From assembly GCA_907165065.1 (NCBI GenBank), contig OU015524.1, forward strand, positions 38,445,295-38,509,294: DNA of 64,000 bases, read 5' to 3'. Shown here in pieces: positions 1-10,100 of this stretch. The stretch is from Caprimulgus europaeus. Taxonomy: Eukaryota > Chordata > Aves > Caprimulgiformes > Caprimulgidae. The notes under the pieces were generated by a model. That model did no database searches. It worked only from the letters and a program-made list of their open reading frames with translations, and was not told the DNA's origin. Made by a program: the position numbers and the translations under genes. Every line of letters starts with the position of its first letter. Position 1 is the stretch's first letter.

Positions 1-222
1 GACTTAAAGCAGAATTTCCAGAGAGAACCTGAGAGGCTCTTGTTGAAAAGTAAGAAAAGTGCACAACTAACACACATTTGTCTACTTCCAAGATAACTAC
101 AGCATCTTAAAACTGTAGATCGGGAGGCAGAATTTGCCTTTGTGTTCAACATGATCCATACTGAACAAATAGTCCTTTAACAGATCCTTGATACAAGATA
201 GCATTTTTCTGTGGTCACATAC

Positions 223-303
223 CTGGGGCTCTCCACTGATGTCAATGCAGCTTGCACCATTTTCAACACAAGCTTCTACCACAGGCTCTCCAAAGAACCT
301 GTA
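223..303 (-). CDS. SCCPDH: SCCPDH coding exon 3
   Basis: The acceptor TAG is at 306-304 and the GT donor at 222-221 (GTATGT). It is 81 nt, 27 codons in phase 0. It reads YRFFGEPVVEACVENGAS then CIDISGEPQ, near-identical to human SCCPDH residues after LNCVGP. Intron 2 is 841 bp (304-1144). No further exon is visible in positions 1-222, which is intron 3. Confidence 0.96.
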
Positions 304-1666
304 CTACAGAGGCAAAGAACACCACACGTAACAAAACCAAACCCACACACCGCAACTCGCCCAACGTGCTTTACCTAACACGCACATCTACAATAGGAGT
401 AGACTCTTAGTGGCTATTGATTCTGCTAAGTGGGGCAAAAATGTAATGGCCCTTGTACTGGGGTGTTTTGGGGTGGGCGGGGAGAAAGAGCAGCGTAACC
501 ATCTTCATCACTGGGGATGGAGCGTGCGCACAGACGACTCCGCCGCATTTCTCTCTGAAGATCAGATCACCGAGGCCACCTGAACGCATCTAATCTCCAT
601 TTATGCCTTTTGCACTCGTATTATCAGCACACTCTCCACCTGAATACTCTTAATCTCAAAGGCGTTGTCGTGACCCCACTGCCCGCTCTCGTCCTTCGAT
701 CCCCTCCGAGCGCGCTGGAAGTGCTGCCGCTGGCAGGTTTAAAGGGGCCGAGAACGAACTTCAAGCCCCGAGGCTCTCCCAGCGCCATTTCCAAGCCCAG
801 CACCGCGCTGGGCGTTTCGGCCCAAGCCAAGGCCCCTCCCCACGGGACAATCCGTTTCTCCCGCTGCCCGCGAAGGGCTCGGAGAAAACCGACCCCCGTT
901 GCCGCATTTCTGCGAGAACTGTCGGTGGATCGCAGCGCCAGAAGCGGCGGCGGGACACCGTCAGGCGGTGACAGAACGCGGTCGGGCTTCTGGGTCCGTT
1001 TCTAACAGCTGCATTTCCCCCGGGCGGCTCCTGCAACTCCGGAGCCCAGCGGCAGGTTTCCCGGTGGCCGCCGCAGCCGTCACTGCCCCGGGGAGCCGCG
1101 CTCGGCGAACTCCGCGGGAGCAGCGCCCAGATCCCCGCACTCACCGGGCCCACGCAGTTGAGCACCAGCCGGGTCTCCCTCGCCACGGCGGCCAGCGAGG
1201 CCGCGTCGCCCACGTCGCACAGCAGCACGCCGACCTCCGCCCCGAGCGCCGCCTGCCCTGCGCACCGGAGACCGCCGTCACCCACAGCGCCCGCGCCGAC
1301 GGGCGCGTCTCATCCTCTCCCAGGGCCGGGCCGAGCCGCCACCTCCCCGGCGCGGTCCCGGTCCCGAGGGGCTCGCCCCGCTTCGCCCCTCGGTCCTGAC
1401 CCTCAAGCCCGCTCGGGGGCGGCTCCCAACGGACGTGGTCGGGACCCTGCCCCACACGACGCCCCGCCGCCGCCCCTACCCAGCCTCTCGGCCGTCCGCT
1501 CCAGCACCGCCTGCAGCTTCTCCCGGCTCCGCCCGGCCACAGCCCAGCGCAGGGCGCTGCGCAGCTCCCCGCTGGCCGCCGCCCGCGCCACTTCCTCTAC
1601 CACGAACTGGCCCGTGAAGCCCGAGGCCCCGAACACCACCAGGTCGTACGGCCGCTCGGGCGCCAT
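223..1666 (-). CDS. SCCPDH: SCCPDH, saccharopine dehydrogenase-like oxidoreductase (5' part: coding exons 1-3)
   Basis: Three minus-strand coding exons join as 1666-1480, 1257-1145 and 303-223, encoding the first 127 residues. The rest of the protein (human about 429 residues) lies left of the window. Phases fit exactly: exon 1 ends one base into a codon, exon 2 supplies the other two and ends in phase 0, exon 3 is 27 whole codons. The N-terminus carries the Rossmann dinucleotide-binding motif G13-A-S-G16-F-T-G19 after a hydrophobic beta strand (LVVF). WAVAGRSREKL, LVLNCVGP and GEPVVEACVENGASCIDISG match human SCCPDH closely. Start chosen at 1666: strong Kozak context (G at -3, G at +4), inside a CpG island, and it aligns with the human N-terminus. 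The family is an oxidoreductase related to saccharopine dehydrogenase, reported on lipid droplets and membranes; its substrate is not settled. Identity is very secure. Confidence 0.96.
1145..1257 (-). CDS. SCCPDH: SCCPDH coding exon 2
   Basis: The acceptor CAG is at 1260-1258 and the GT donor at 1144-1143 (GTGAGT). It is 113 nt long, entering in phase 1 and leaving in phase 0. It encodes GAEVGVLLCDVGDAAS and ends LVLNCVGP, matching the second beta-alpha unit of human SCCPDH. Intron 1 is only 222 bp (1258-1479). Confidence 0.94.
1480..1666 (-). CDS. SCCPDH: SCCPDH coding exon 1
   Basis: The ATG is at 1666-1664 and the GT donor at 1479-1478 (GGTAGGGG context). It is 187 nt long and ends in phase 1. 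It encodes the GxxGxxG nucleotide-binding loop and the following helix, including AVAGRSREKLQAVLE. It is very GC-rich and lies wholly in the CpG island. Confidence 0.95.
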
Positions 1667-1800
1667 GACGAGCGGAGCCGCCGCACTGCCGGTCAGCGCC
1701 AGGCAGCGCCAGGCACCACGCGGCCCCGCCCACGTCCCTCGCCGCGCCCCGCCCCTCGCCGCGCTCAGCGGCAGCGATTGGGGTGCGCGAGGCTCGCGCG
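1667..1800 (-). promoter_or_regulatory. Likely SCCPDH core promoter with GC boxes and a CCAAT box
   Basis: Upstream of the SCCPDH ATG, 1720-1765 holds several CCGCCC/CCCGCCCC motifs (Sp1/KLF-type GC boxes). ATTGG at 1775-1779 is a CCAAT box on the minus strand. No TATA box is visible. Spacing to the start codon (about 60-110 bp) fits a TATA-less CpG-island promoter. The transcription start cannot be fixed from sequence alone. Confidence 0.55.
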
Positions 1801-2010
1801 CGGTACGGCCGATTGCGGCGGTGCGGCCGTTGAGACCTCGCGGTACCGAAGGGCGCGCGGGGTTGGCGGCTGCGGCGGCACAGAGCGGCCAGCTCCCAGC
1901 GTAGCGCCAGTGACAGCGGCGGCTCAGGGCTCCGCCTCTGCCGGGGGAGAAAGAACCTTTGCTCTCATTCCGGCAGTCAGAAGAGGTGGAGAGGCGCCAT
2001 CTCTCAGCGG

Positions 2011-3162
2011 CCCACTGCGGGGATTTTTAACGTACCGTGAAGAAATAAAAGTACCCCAGGGTTCGGCCGAAAGGTATGGGAGCCCAGCGGTTTAAGCAAG
2101 GACCTTTGCGGAGAGAGGCTGTCGTCTTTGATCCTGCAGCACATATTCTCTCCTGCTGAGCACGGCTCATTGCTATGAGTTATTGCCATAAGCATTTCAG
2201 CACAGGCAATACAAATGAACGGGAGACTGTTACTAATCAAAAAGGAAACCTTAATTACCTAGAAGTAAACGGAAATACCCCACAGTTACAGCAAATATTC
2301 AGGTTTCAATCAGCAGTGAAAGCAGAACAACGCAAAGTTTGAGTTGACGTTGCGCGGGGAGAAGCGGTGACCCTGCGAAGCCGCAGCGGGAAGGAGCGTT
2401 CGGAACTGCAGGGCGCGGTGAGGTCGGGCTGTGTGTGCTGTGCTCTCCTTGGTCATGCTGCTCACCTGGATTCCAGAGGCTCACAGCAAGTAATGTGGGA
2501 AGGGAAGCAACCTTGTGAATCCTGCCCACCGGCCCGCTCTCCCAGGGAGCATCTGCCATATGTAAACTCTTCCTGACAGATGCCTGTCTTACCTTTTTTA
2601 AACCCCTAGTGACAGATGCTTTCACGCTGTTGCCCGGGCAATCTCCTCCTGCACTTTGTGATACGTATGGCTGGAGACAAGAAGCTACATCTTGACATCC
2701 TGTAGTTTCAGCCCCATACTATTTCTCCTGTGGACAGGAGACATTGAGAACATGAGGACATTGGTAAACATTTAATCCCTAGGGGGATATAATCCCCTTA
2801 TAAAAAAGATGCTGCAAAGCTGGAAACAGCCTTCCTCAGATTAACAAGCACTAATTCTTTTGAGCTTTCCTCACAGGCCACTTCATACATACATTTTTCC
2901 TGATGTCTGAACTCTCTCCAACTGGTTTACATTTTTCTTGAAATCTAGTGTCCACTATTAGGCCCCACAGTCACATTGTCAGTGCTTCATCGATTGAGAA
3001 GGTTATGTGATGTGTCAGAATTTCCCCCTGTTTCTACATGCCCCAAACATTGTTGATGCAGCTGCAGCTCATGATCTGTTCTACCTCAAAGGCATTTTCA
3101 AATCACTGCTGCCTAGCCAGTCCTTTCCCATCTCAGATTTGTACTGAAGATTAATGTGCTTT
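2011..3162. other. Intergenic, no gene seen
   Basis: The CpG content falls off from the promoter island, with one GC-rich, CpG-containing patch at about 2347-2430 that may be an island shore. No supported exon, RNA gene or clear repeat was seen. Confidence 0.6.
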
Positions 3163-3592
3163 CATAAAATCATAGATTCATAGAATAGTTTGAGTTGGAA
3201 AGAACCTTAAAGATCATCTAGTTCCGACCCCCCTGCTGTGCACAGGGTTGCCATCCGCTAGATCGGGCTGCCCAGGGCCCCACCCAACCTGGCCTTGAAT
3301 GCCTCCAGGGATAGGGCATCCACAATTTCTCTGTGCAACCTGTTCCAGTGCCTCACCACCCTCTGAGTGAAAAATTTCCTCCTGATACCTAACCTAAATC
3401 TCCCCTCTCAGTTTAAAACCTTGTCCTATCACTATCTGCCCATGTAAAAAGTCCCTCTCCCTCCTGTTTATAAGCTCCCTTCAAGTACTGGAAGGCTGCA
3501 ATGAGGTCTCCTGGAGCTTTCTTTTCTCCAATCTAAACAAGCCTGGTTCCCTCAACCTTTTTTCAGAAGAGAGGTGCTCCAGCCCTCTCTGA
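3163..3592 (-). mobile_element. CR1 LINE 3' fragment (minus orientation)
   Basis: The plus strand begins with the complement of the CR1 3'-terminal octamer repeat (CATAGATTCATAGAAT). The classic CR1 3' region follows: GAGTTGGAAAGAACCTTAAA, then CCAACCTGGCCTTGAATGCC, then a run ending near CAGAAGAGAGGTGCTCCAGC. It is 5'-truncated, as is usual for CR1, with the 3' end at 3163. The reading frame is broken, so this is an inactive relic. It appears moderately young. Confidence 0.95.
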
Positions 3593-6367
3593 ATACATTC
3601 TAAACATCTCATCTCCAAAGCAGCAGGAGATCTTCACCTCTAAACACCAGCATCAACCCCTTGAGTAGTGCTGATGCAGTTGTTTGTAGGCCTACACTAT
3701 CAGCTGTATCAGTGAAACAACTCAGTCTAACAAAAAACAAAGAGTGGGGGAGGGAAGGACAAAGACGCTTTTTGTGTTCTTTTTAAATCCAGATCATTTT
3801 GTTGATCTGATTTACAGAGTGACCCCGCAAAACCAGTTTCTTGTGTTTGGGGTCACTGAACATCTCATTAGTCAAGCTGGTGTTTTACTACCTTCCTGTC
3901 CTTCCTCCACATGGAGATAATTTCTAGCTGTGCTCATAGTACTGTTGAACCCTTCTGAGCTACTTTCCTTTTATGCTCAATTTTTCTCTTCTGCCACCAA
4001 TTTTCAAAGTAAAGCCTGTTTTCTTCAAGGCCACTGTCTTTGGTCTTCCACTCTCCCTTCTCCTTTGCAAAAGCTTTGAAAAAACATTGTAACAATAAAG
4101 CAATAGATACTTTCCCCCCCAATTTGAAGTTAACAAAAATCATGATTTCTTCAGATTTTGCATGAACATTCGAAATTGTTCAGTGACAGGAGACCGTAAG
4201 GAGCCTGCAAATTGCAGAGGGATTCTGACATAGCTTGCAGGGCTGGCTGGGATCTTCAGCCTGCTTTCTTCATCCCTTTGCTCCAGAACCTTGCCTCTCT
4301 TGCCTTCTCTCCCACTTCCATATTATCCTCTTTTTGCATCTAATGCCCTGTCATTCCCATAAAACAAGGCAGTTTATAAACCTATGACTCTGGCTCAACC
4401 ATTTCTAAAGAATCTGGACTGCACAAGGTTCCTTGGGCCATATGTGTTTGATAAGACCTGCATTGTGTGTCTTAGGCAGTGGCTTGGCAACCATAAGCTT
4501 GCACGTGGTGCTGAGAACCCTGTCTCCTCTCAGTGACTGAAACTTTACACCAAATTAGGTTTGTCAATCCACAACTCTCAAGAGTTCATCTGCTCTTTCA
4601 ATGTCAGTAATATTTCTTTAAAACACATCTGCTGGGGCAAGATAATTCATGTAAATGGCAGCTTGCACAAGCAAGAAATCAGGTTTTCAGAGCTGCAGAG
4701 GGACACCTGAAAATTAACTAGAGAGGCACCAAAACACGAGGCAAACCTGGAGTTTTTTTGCTTACATAAAATATCATTGTGGTAGCTCCAACTCATTTTT
4801 TTCTCTCAAGACACCCACAGTTGGCAAGTGGAAGAGTTCTGTGTGCAGGCATCTCTAGTTTTGCTCCAGCTCACTGGGTTAAAAAAAGAGCAAACAGCAA
4901 AGTCTCTAAGCCAGTTTCCACTCCTGCCTGTGAAACTAGCAGGTAGACAGGTAGGTTTCAAAATAGCAAACATCAAGGCAATGTCAAGGCTCTGATTTTA
5001 AATGGAAGGCTTACAGCAGTCTTGACTAACAACAAAGGTTCACCTATCTCCCTAGCTAGTGCCGCCAACGCAGGATTGCAAAAATTATTCTGTGGGAAAG
5101 CAGTAGGATGATTTAGAGTTTTTCCTTGTCCAATAGAAAGACAAGAAATGCCAGATCTGCTGCCAAGTGCAAAGGAGGTTCCCACCTGAATCAGCTTTAG
5201 AAGCTCACAAAAAATGTATTGCTGTTTCTCTTAAAATTTTTTTTCAGATTCAAAGGCACTTACTTTTTTCCATGTGTATCTGCATCACATACTTAAAGAT
5301 TTCAGTACTTCATTTAAAGCCTCGTTTAGCCAGACTGCCTCAGTCTAAAATAAAGTACAAGAGGTTCCTGCCAATTTCTTTGGGACAGAGAAACACAGAA
5401 GTGCGTGCGCGTGCACACACATACACACACACAAGCCATATCTTTTCCAATTCCTTAAGTAAAAAAGAGCATGGCTCCCTTTGCTAGATTCTCCTGTTCC
5501 ACCTGGAGCCTCATGCAGGTTCTGAGGAATCTATGTGAGCATTTGTAAGAGCACTTGTATGTCCCTTCATTTAGTACAGTAGCTGTTCTGATAAAGTCCT
5601 TCCTATCAATATTTATATATTTCTTGGACATCCAATCTTTGTGGTGAAGATTTTTATACTAATTTATAACTTTAGGGTAGGTTTTGTTTATTGAGAGTGG
5701 AAATGCAGATGTTGTTCCATGACTACCTTTTAATTAAAATAATAATAAGGTGGCAGAAAAGAGTGCAATAGAATGTCAATTGCACAATGCTGTATGAAGG
5801 CAGGTTTTTTTAAACACAACATGGTAATTGTCTTGCACCCCAAAGGATTAAATAAAATCACTGGCTTGCATCATTGCAAAAGTTACTACAGAACAGAAGA
5901 AAAATAGAGCATAAGAGGAGGCAGAGGTGCTGGGAAATAAGGCTGATTAAGAATATGTGGATAATTCACTGCAGGGTATGAAGAATTATGTGGGTGAGTA
6001 TATAAGGGATTAAAATAAAAAAAAGGCAGGCATCTACATACCTGGTATAGTTACTCAGTACTATAACACTGTGAGAACAAATGTTTCTGGATCAAAGCCC
6101 ACAGTTCTTAGAGCCATGGTATATCTTATCCTTCATTTATGTGGAATATTATTTTATAATCAAGAGGCAATAGGCTCCAAAAAGCCACCTCATACAGAGT
6201 TTAAGAATTTTAATAAACCAAACCATTTAGATTAGGACAAAAAAGAGAAGCTTGAAATTAAAAACTAGAGAATCCAACAGAAAGCTGCTTGCCACATGCG
6301 GCACTTCAGTAATGCTTTATTTATTTTAAAATTAAAATATCACCAAACCTTTTTGAAAAAAAAAAAA
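3593..6367. other. Intergenic, no gene seen
   Basis: AT-rich unique-looking sequence. Only a short CA/GC alternating tract (5401-5433, listed separately) and short A/T runs stand out. Open frames here are short and lack homology I recognise. Confidence 0.6.
5401..5433. repeat. Alternating purine-pyrimidine (GTGC/CA) microsatellite
   Basis: There are 33 bases of unbroken purine-pyrimidine alternation: GTGCGTGCGCGTGC followed by CA repeats with one AT interruption. It is a simple repeat with Z-DNA-forming character. Confidence 0.8.
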
Positions 6368-7116
6368 TAGAATCATTTAAGTTGGAAAAGACTCTTAAGA
6401 TCATCCAATCCAACTGTAAACCTAACACTGCCAAGTCCACCACTAAACCACATCCCTAAGTGCCGCATCTACCTGTCTTTTAAATACCTCCAGGGCTGGT
6501 GACTTCACCACTTCCCTGAGCAGCCTGGTCCAATGCCTGACAACCCTTTCAGTGAAGAAATTTTTCCTAATATCGAATCTAAACCTCCCCTGGTGCAACT
6601 TGAGGCCATTTCCTCTTTTCCTATGGCTTGTTACGTGAGAGAAGAGACCAACCTCACTATACCGTCCTTTCAGGAAGTTGTAGAAAGCAACAAGGTCTCC
6701 CCTCAGCCTCATTTTCTCCAGACTAAGAAACACCAGTTCCCTCAGCCACTCCTTACAAGACTTGTTCTCCAGACCCTTCACCAGCTTCGTTGCCCTTCTC
6801 TGCACACGCTCCAGCAATAAAATGTCCTTCCTGTAGTGAGGGGCCCACAACTGAACACAGCACTTGAGGTGCAGCCTCACCAGTGCCAAGTACAGGGGCA
6901 CAATCACTTCCCTGCTCCTGCTGGCCACACTATACAGGCCAGGATGCTCCTGGCCGCCTTGGCCGCCTGAGCACACTGCTGGCTCATGTACTGCTGGCTC
7001 ATTTTCAGCCGGCTGTCAACCAACACTCCCAGGTCCTTTTCCACCAGGCAGCTTTCCAGCCACTCCTCCCCAAGCCTGTGGTGTTGCATGGGGTTGTTGT
7101 GCCTCAAGTGCAGGAC
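6368..7116 (-). mobile_element. CR1 LINE 3' fragment with ORF2 C-terminus (minus orientation)
   Basis: This 750-bp CR1 piece is read on the minus strand. Its translation matches the carboxy-terminal part of CR1 ORF2: [20 protein letters not shown] in one frame (within 7107-6904), then [33 protein letters not shown] and the end [16 protein letters not shown] in another (6976-6443). The frame change near 6900-6980 is an inactivating frameshift. A short local duplication (MSQQYMSQQ) is visible. The 3' end is next to an A-rich run at 6356-6367. It differs in sequence from the copies at 3163 and 14796, so it is probably another subfamily. Confidence 0.95.
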
Positions 7117-7121
7117 GATCG

Positions 7122-7179
7122 TAATATATATGTATACATATACAAATATAATATGTATATTGTATACATATATATATTA
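7122..7179. repeat. AT-rich palindromic microsatellite (TATA/GTATAC)
   Basis: Imperfect inverted repeat: an ATATATATGTATACATATAC arm, a short AT loop, then the near-complementary arm GTATATTGTATACATATATA. It directly abuts the truncated 5' end of the CR1 copy. Confidence 0.8.
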
Positions 7180-10100
7180 AACCAAAGAAAAATAATAAAT
7201 GAACAAAGTTATTTCCACCTATTTTGCTTATTTCTAAATTGAGAGATTACAAAACAGCAGATCGCAGCCTATGACACCTGCAGATCCCACCCTTTTATTT
7301 TTTAATAAGCTATGTACACATTCCCATTTATACACAACTGTAAACAATCTCTTAAAAGAAGAAATGAAGGCACCATTGACCCACAGAAGTACAGCAGAGG
7401 TCAAAGCTTTTGATTGCCACTGAAGTTCAGGCTCTTCATTAATATTTACTGCAGTTGTCACTTCTTACACTGAACTTGAAACACTTAGCAGGTATCAAAA
7501 GACCGATAAAGGTACAGTTTTTTCAGTAAATGGTGACAAAATAAGAAAATTTAGGGCAAGAGCACATTTTTCTGGTGACACTAAATAATATCTAATGTTT
7601 CATTAGGACACTCTATAATAAAAGTGGCCACACAGGAAATCAAGACATAAAGAGTTAAACACCAGGGTGGTCTTGCTGGGTAGTGCAGGGCTGTGTCCTA
7701 CCTCACAGCTCAGTAGTCATTTTGAAGACAGTTAAAGATTTGAAACTTTCTCCAATAGTTGTAGAGAAATAATTTAAAAGCAGCTAAGAAATTTAAAGTG
7801 AAAGGATCCAGAAAATGCAAACTAATCTATACTGGAAAAGTTAAAACCTGGAATATAGCTATGCTAAAATAAACAGGGATAAATGTTTTGCTCAGTGGAT
7901 GGCAATGTGGGAGATATTAGCAAAGAATAGCATCAGGTTGCATAGAAGGAAATAAAAATCTGTCTCCATTTGAAAGTCACATTTCAGACCACTTCACTAC
8001 AATGAACAGGCAAATGAACAAATTGCAGACAGTGCCAAGAAAATAATTCAGGAAATAATGAATTGTCCAGGAGTAGGAATGGAGACACATTCTAGGAAAA
8101 AACTTAAAGGTCCAGGTATATATTATTAATCTAAAAATAACTACAGAGGCATGATAAAGCTTTGCAAATATCTGAGGATGTAGCTTCTAGGGATGGAGGG
8201 TGAAGGACTTGGAATACAGAAAGAGGTGTGCCTGAGCAAACATGGCTGAGAGAGTGACCAGCACAACCAGCACATTCCTCACACCAAGGGAGGTGTTGAT
8301 AGGAAAATGAGACCAGTGAATCGATGAGTGCCAATGGACAGGACATGTGAAACTGAGCCTGTAAGTAGGTGGGACAAAGCACCAGCATGTTAACTGTGAG
8401 GAAGCCAGACGTTGCAGCAAGAGTAGGTGGATGTCTAGATAGGACATCTGTTCTTTACTGTCTGCAGTCTTCAGTATTAGATTGAACCGTAAAATTCTCT
8501 ATCCACCTTTCCCTCAATTATGTTGTGAATATAACAACAGAGTCTAATAGTTTTTAAAATATTCCTTGCATCTTATTTCAGCAAGGTCATTATGAAGGGA
8601 AAATATCTATGTGCTCTAATCACCTAAAATTTCTTGCAGGCAAAAACATACAGTTCCTCAATACTCTCTTTACCGAGTTTAGTTGCCTAGAGAACTTCTT
8701 GAGACCCAGACAGGGCCTGGCCCCACACCCAGATGCCTCTGTTCAGTGCATCTGAATGCTCGTGTCACTGTTCATGCAAAGTATCCACAAGTACTTTTCT
8801 TCTTTCAGGTTGTATGCTGGCTGTTCACATGAAAAGGTCTCTCAGATGGTCCAGTTTTACACATTGGAAAAACCATGACCACTCATTTTTGTCACATTTG
8901 CAATTCACAGCTGAACTACAAAGGTATTATTCTCAAAACCCTTGGTGCTGTCTTTGAATTGATAATATATTCCATCTTTTAAGCTCCAGAGACTTTTTCC
9001 CAGTACTATCATAAACAGCTCCTGTGTGAGGCCATCTATCCATTGCACCTGTTCCCTTTACAGTAAGGATTAGGAAGGATGGTCCTTCACAAAACTCTGA
9101 TCTTCATCCCAGAAACTATAGCAGCTCAGTGCAAAACACACGCACACACATTCTGCAAGCAGAGCACGTATTCCCTCTAACACTATAGCAGTTTTAAAAC
9201 CTTTGGGCCATCATAACTTCCCTTGAAGCCACTCTCTCTCACTAGTGCTACATCCTCATAGACTGTCAGAGACTGCAGGGAAAGGAATTCCTGATGAGGA
9301 GAGAAGAAATGGTGCAGTGGTGGAGCTTTTCTCCCTCCTGCTCTTGTGAAAGAAAGTGCAAGAAGAGAGCACGCTATTTGTGCAGCTGCTCTTGCTCTGT
9401 GTGGATGTTTTGTGCAGGATAATTGCTGCAGAGCTCTGGAGGTGAGAGCAGAATGTCAGATGCCCATGCTCTCAGCCACCATACCCCGCAGAGGTATTTC
9501 TATGCTGAAATATGGGTGAGAAGCAACACTTCAAAGCTGCTCCTTCTGTGTCTCCCATGTAGCTACTATTCAGTAGCCCCTAACTGAGCTTCTTGCAGAA
9601 TAGCTGCAATTGAATTTAGATCTGTCTGTAATAAGGACAAAGGCAAGATGTCTTCCATCTTCCTCTTATGAAGGATCCTAACAAATCTCTAATATCTGTA
9701 TGTTGTACAGGGCACATTTTCCAAAATCTGCTGCTCACAAATACATCTAATCAAGGAGGTTTTCTGACAATTGCCACAAAAATGTTTAGCTATATCCTTT
9801 TGTTCATTCTGTAGAAAGCAGAAGTTTCGCTTTCAGACGGCCGTCTTGGCTCAGGACTGAGTTTAGAGCTGAGCAGTCAGCACATGTAGCACTTACTGTG
9901 AGGATGGAAAGAACAAAAACACAGAATGTCATGCAGAGGCAGCAAATTCTCATTTTGTAGAGCTGGCCTGCTCAGCAGCACGCAGGGCCAATAACCGAAC
10001 TTTTAGAAATACTAAAGAAGCAAATGGTCCCACACCGCGGGGAGTATCTGCAGTGCCGCATGTTTTGCCATACTCTTTGACATACCTCCAACACCCCAGG

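Larger units (their letters stand above)
640..2010. promoter_or_regulatory. CpG island covering the SCCPDH promoter, exons 1-2 and introns
   Basis: CpG dinucleotides and GC content are strikingly enriched here compared with the AT-rich flanks, densest between about 1040 and 1920. The island covers the SCCPDH start codon and extends roughly 350 bp upstream of it. This is typical of a housekeeping-type vertebrate promoter. The several long overlapping open frames on both strands follow from the scarcity of stop codons in GC-rich DNA and are not genes. Edges were judged by eye. Confidence 0.85.

Noticed and set aside
1158-1904. 248-codon plus-strand open frame over the SCCPDH promoter, with several other long frames in 610-2095
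   Set aside because: It lies in the CpG island antisense to SCCPDH exons, has Ala/Pro/Arg/Ser-rich composition, and no homology. GC-rich DNA lacks stop codons, so this is a compositional artefact.
6443-6976. 177-codon minus-strand open frame as a host gene
   Set aside because: It is the CR1 ORF2 C-terminus in a 5'-truncated, frameshifted retrotransposon copy.
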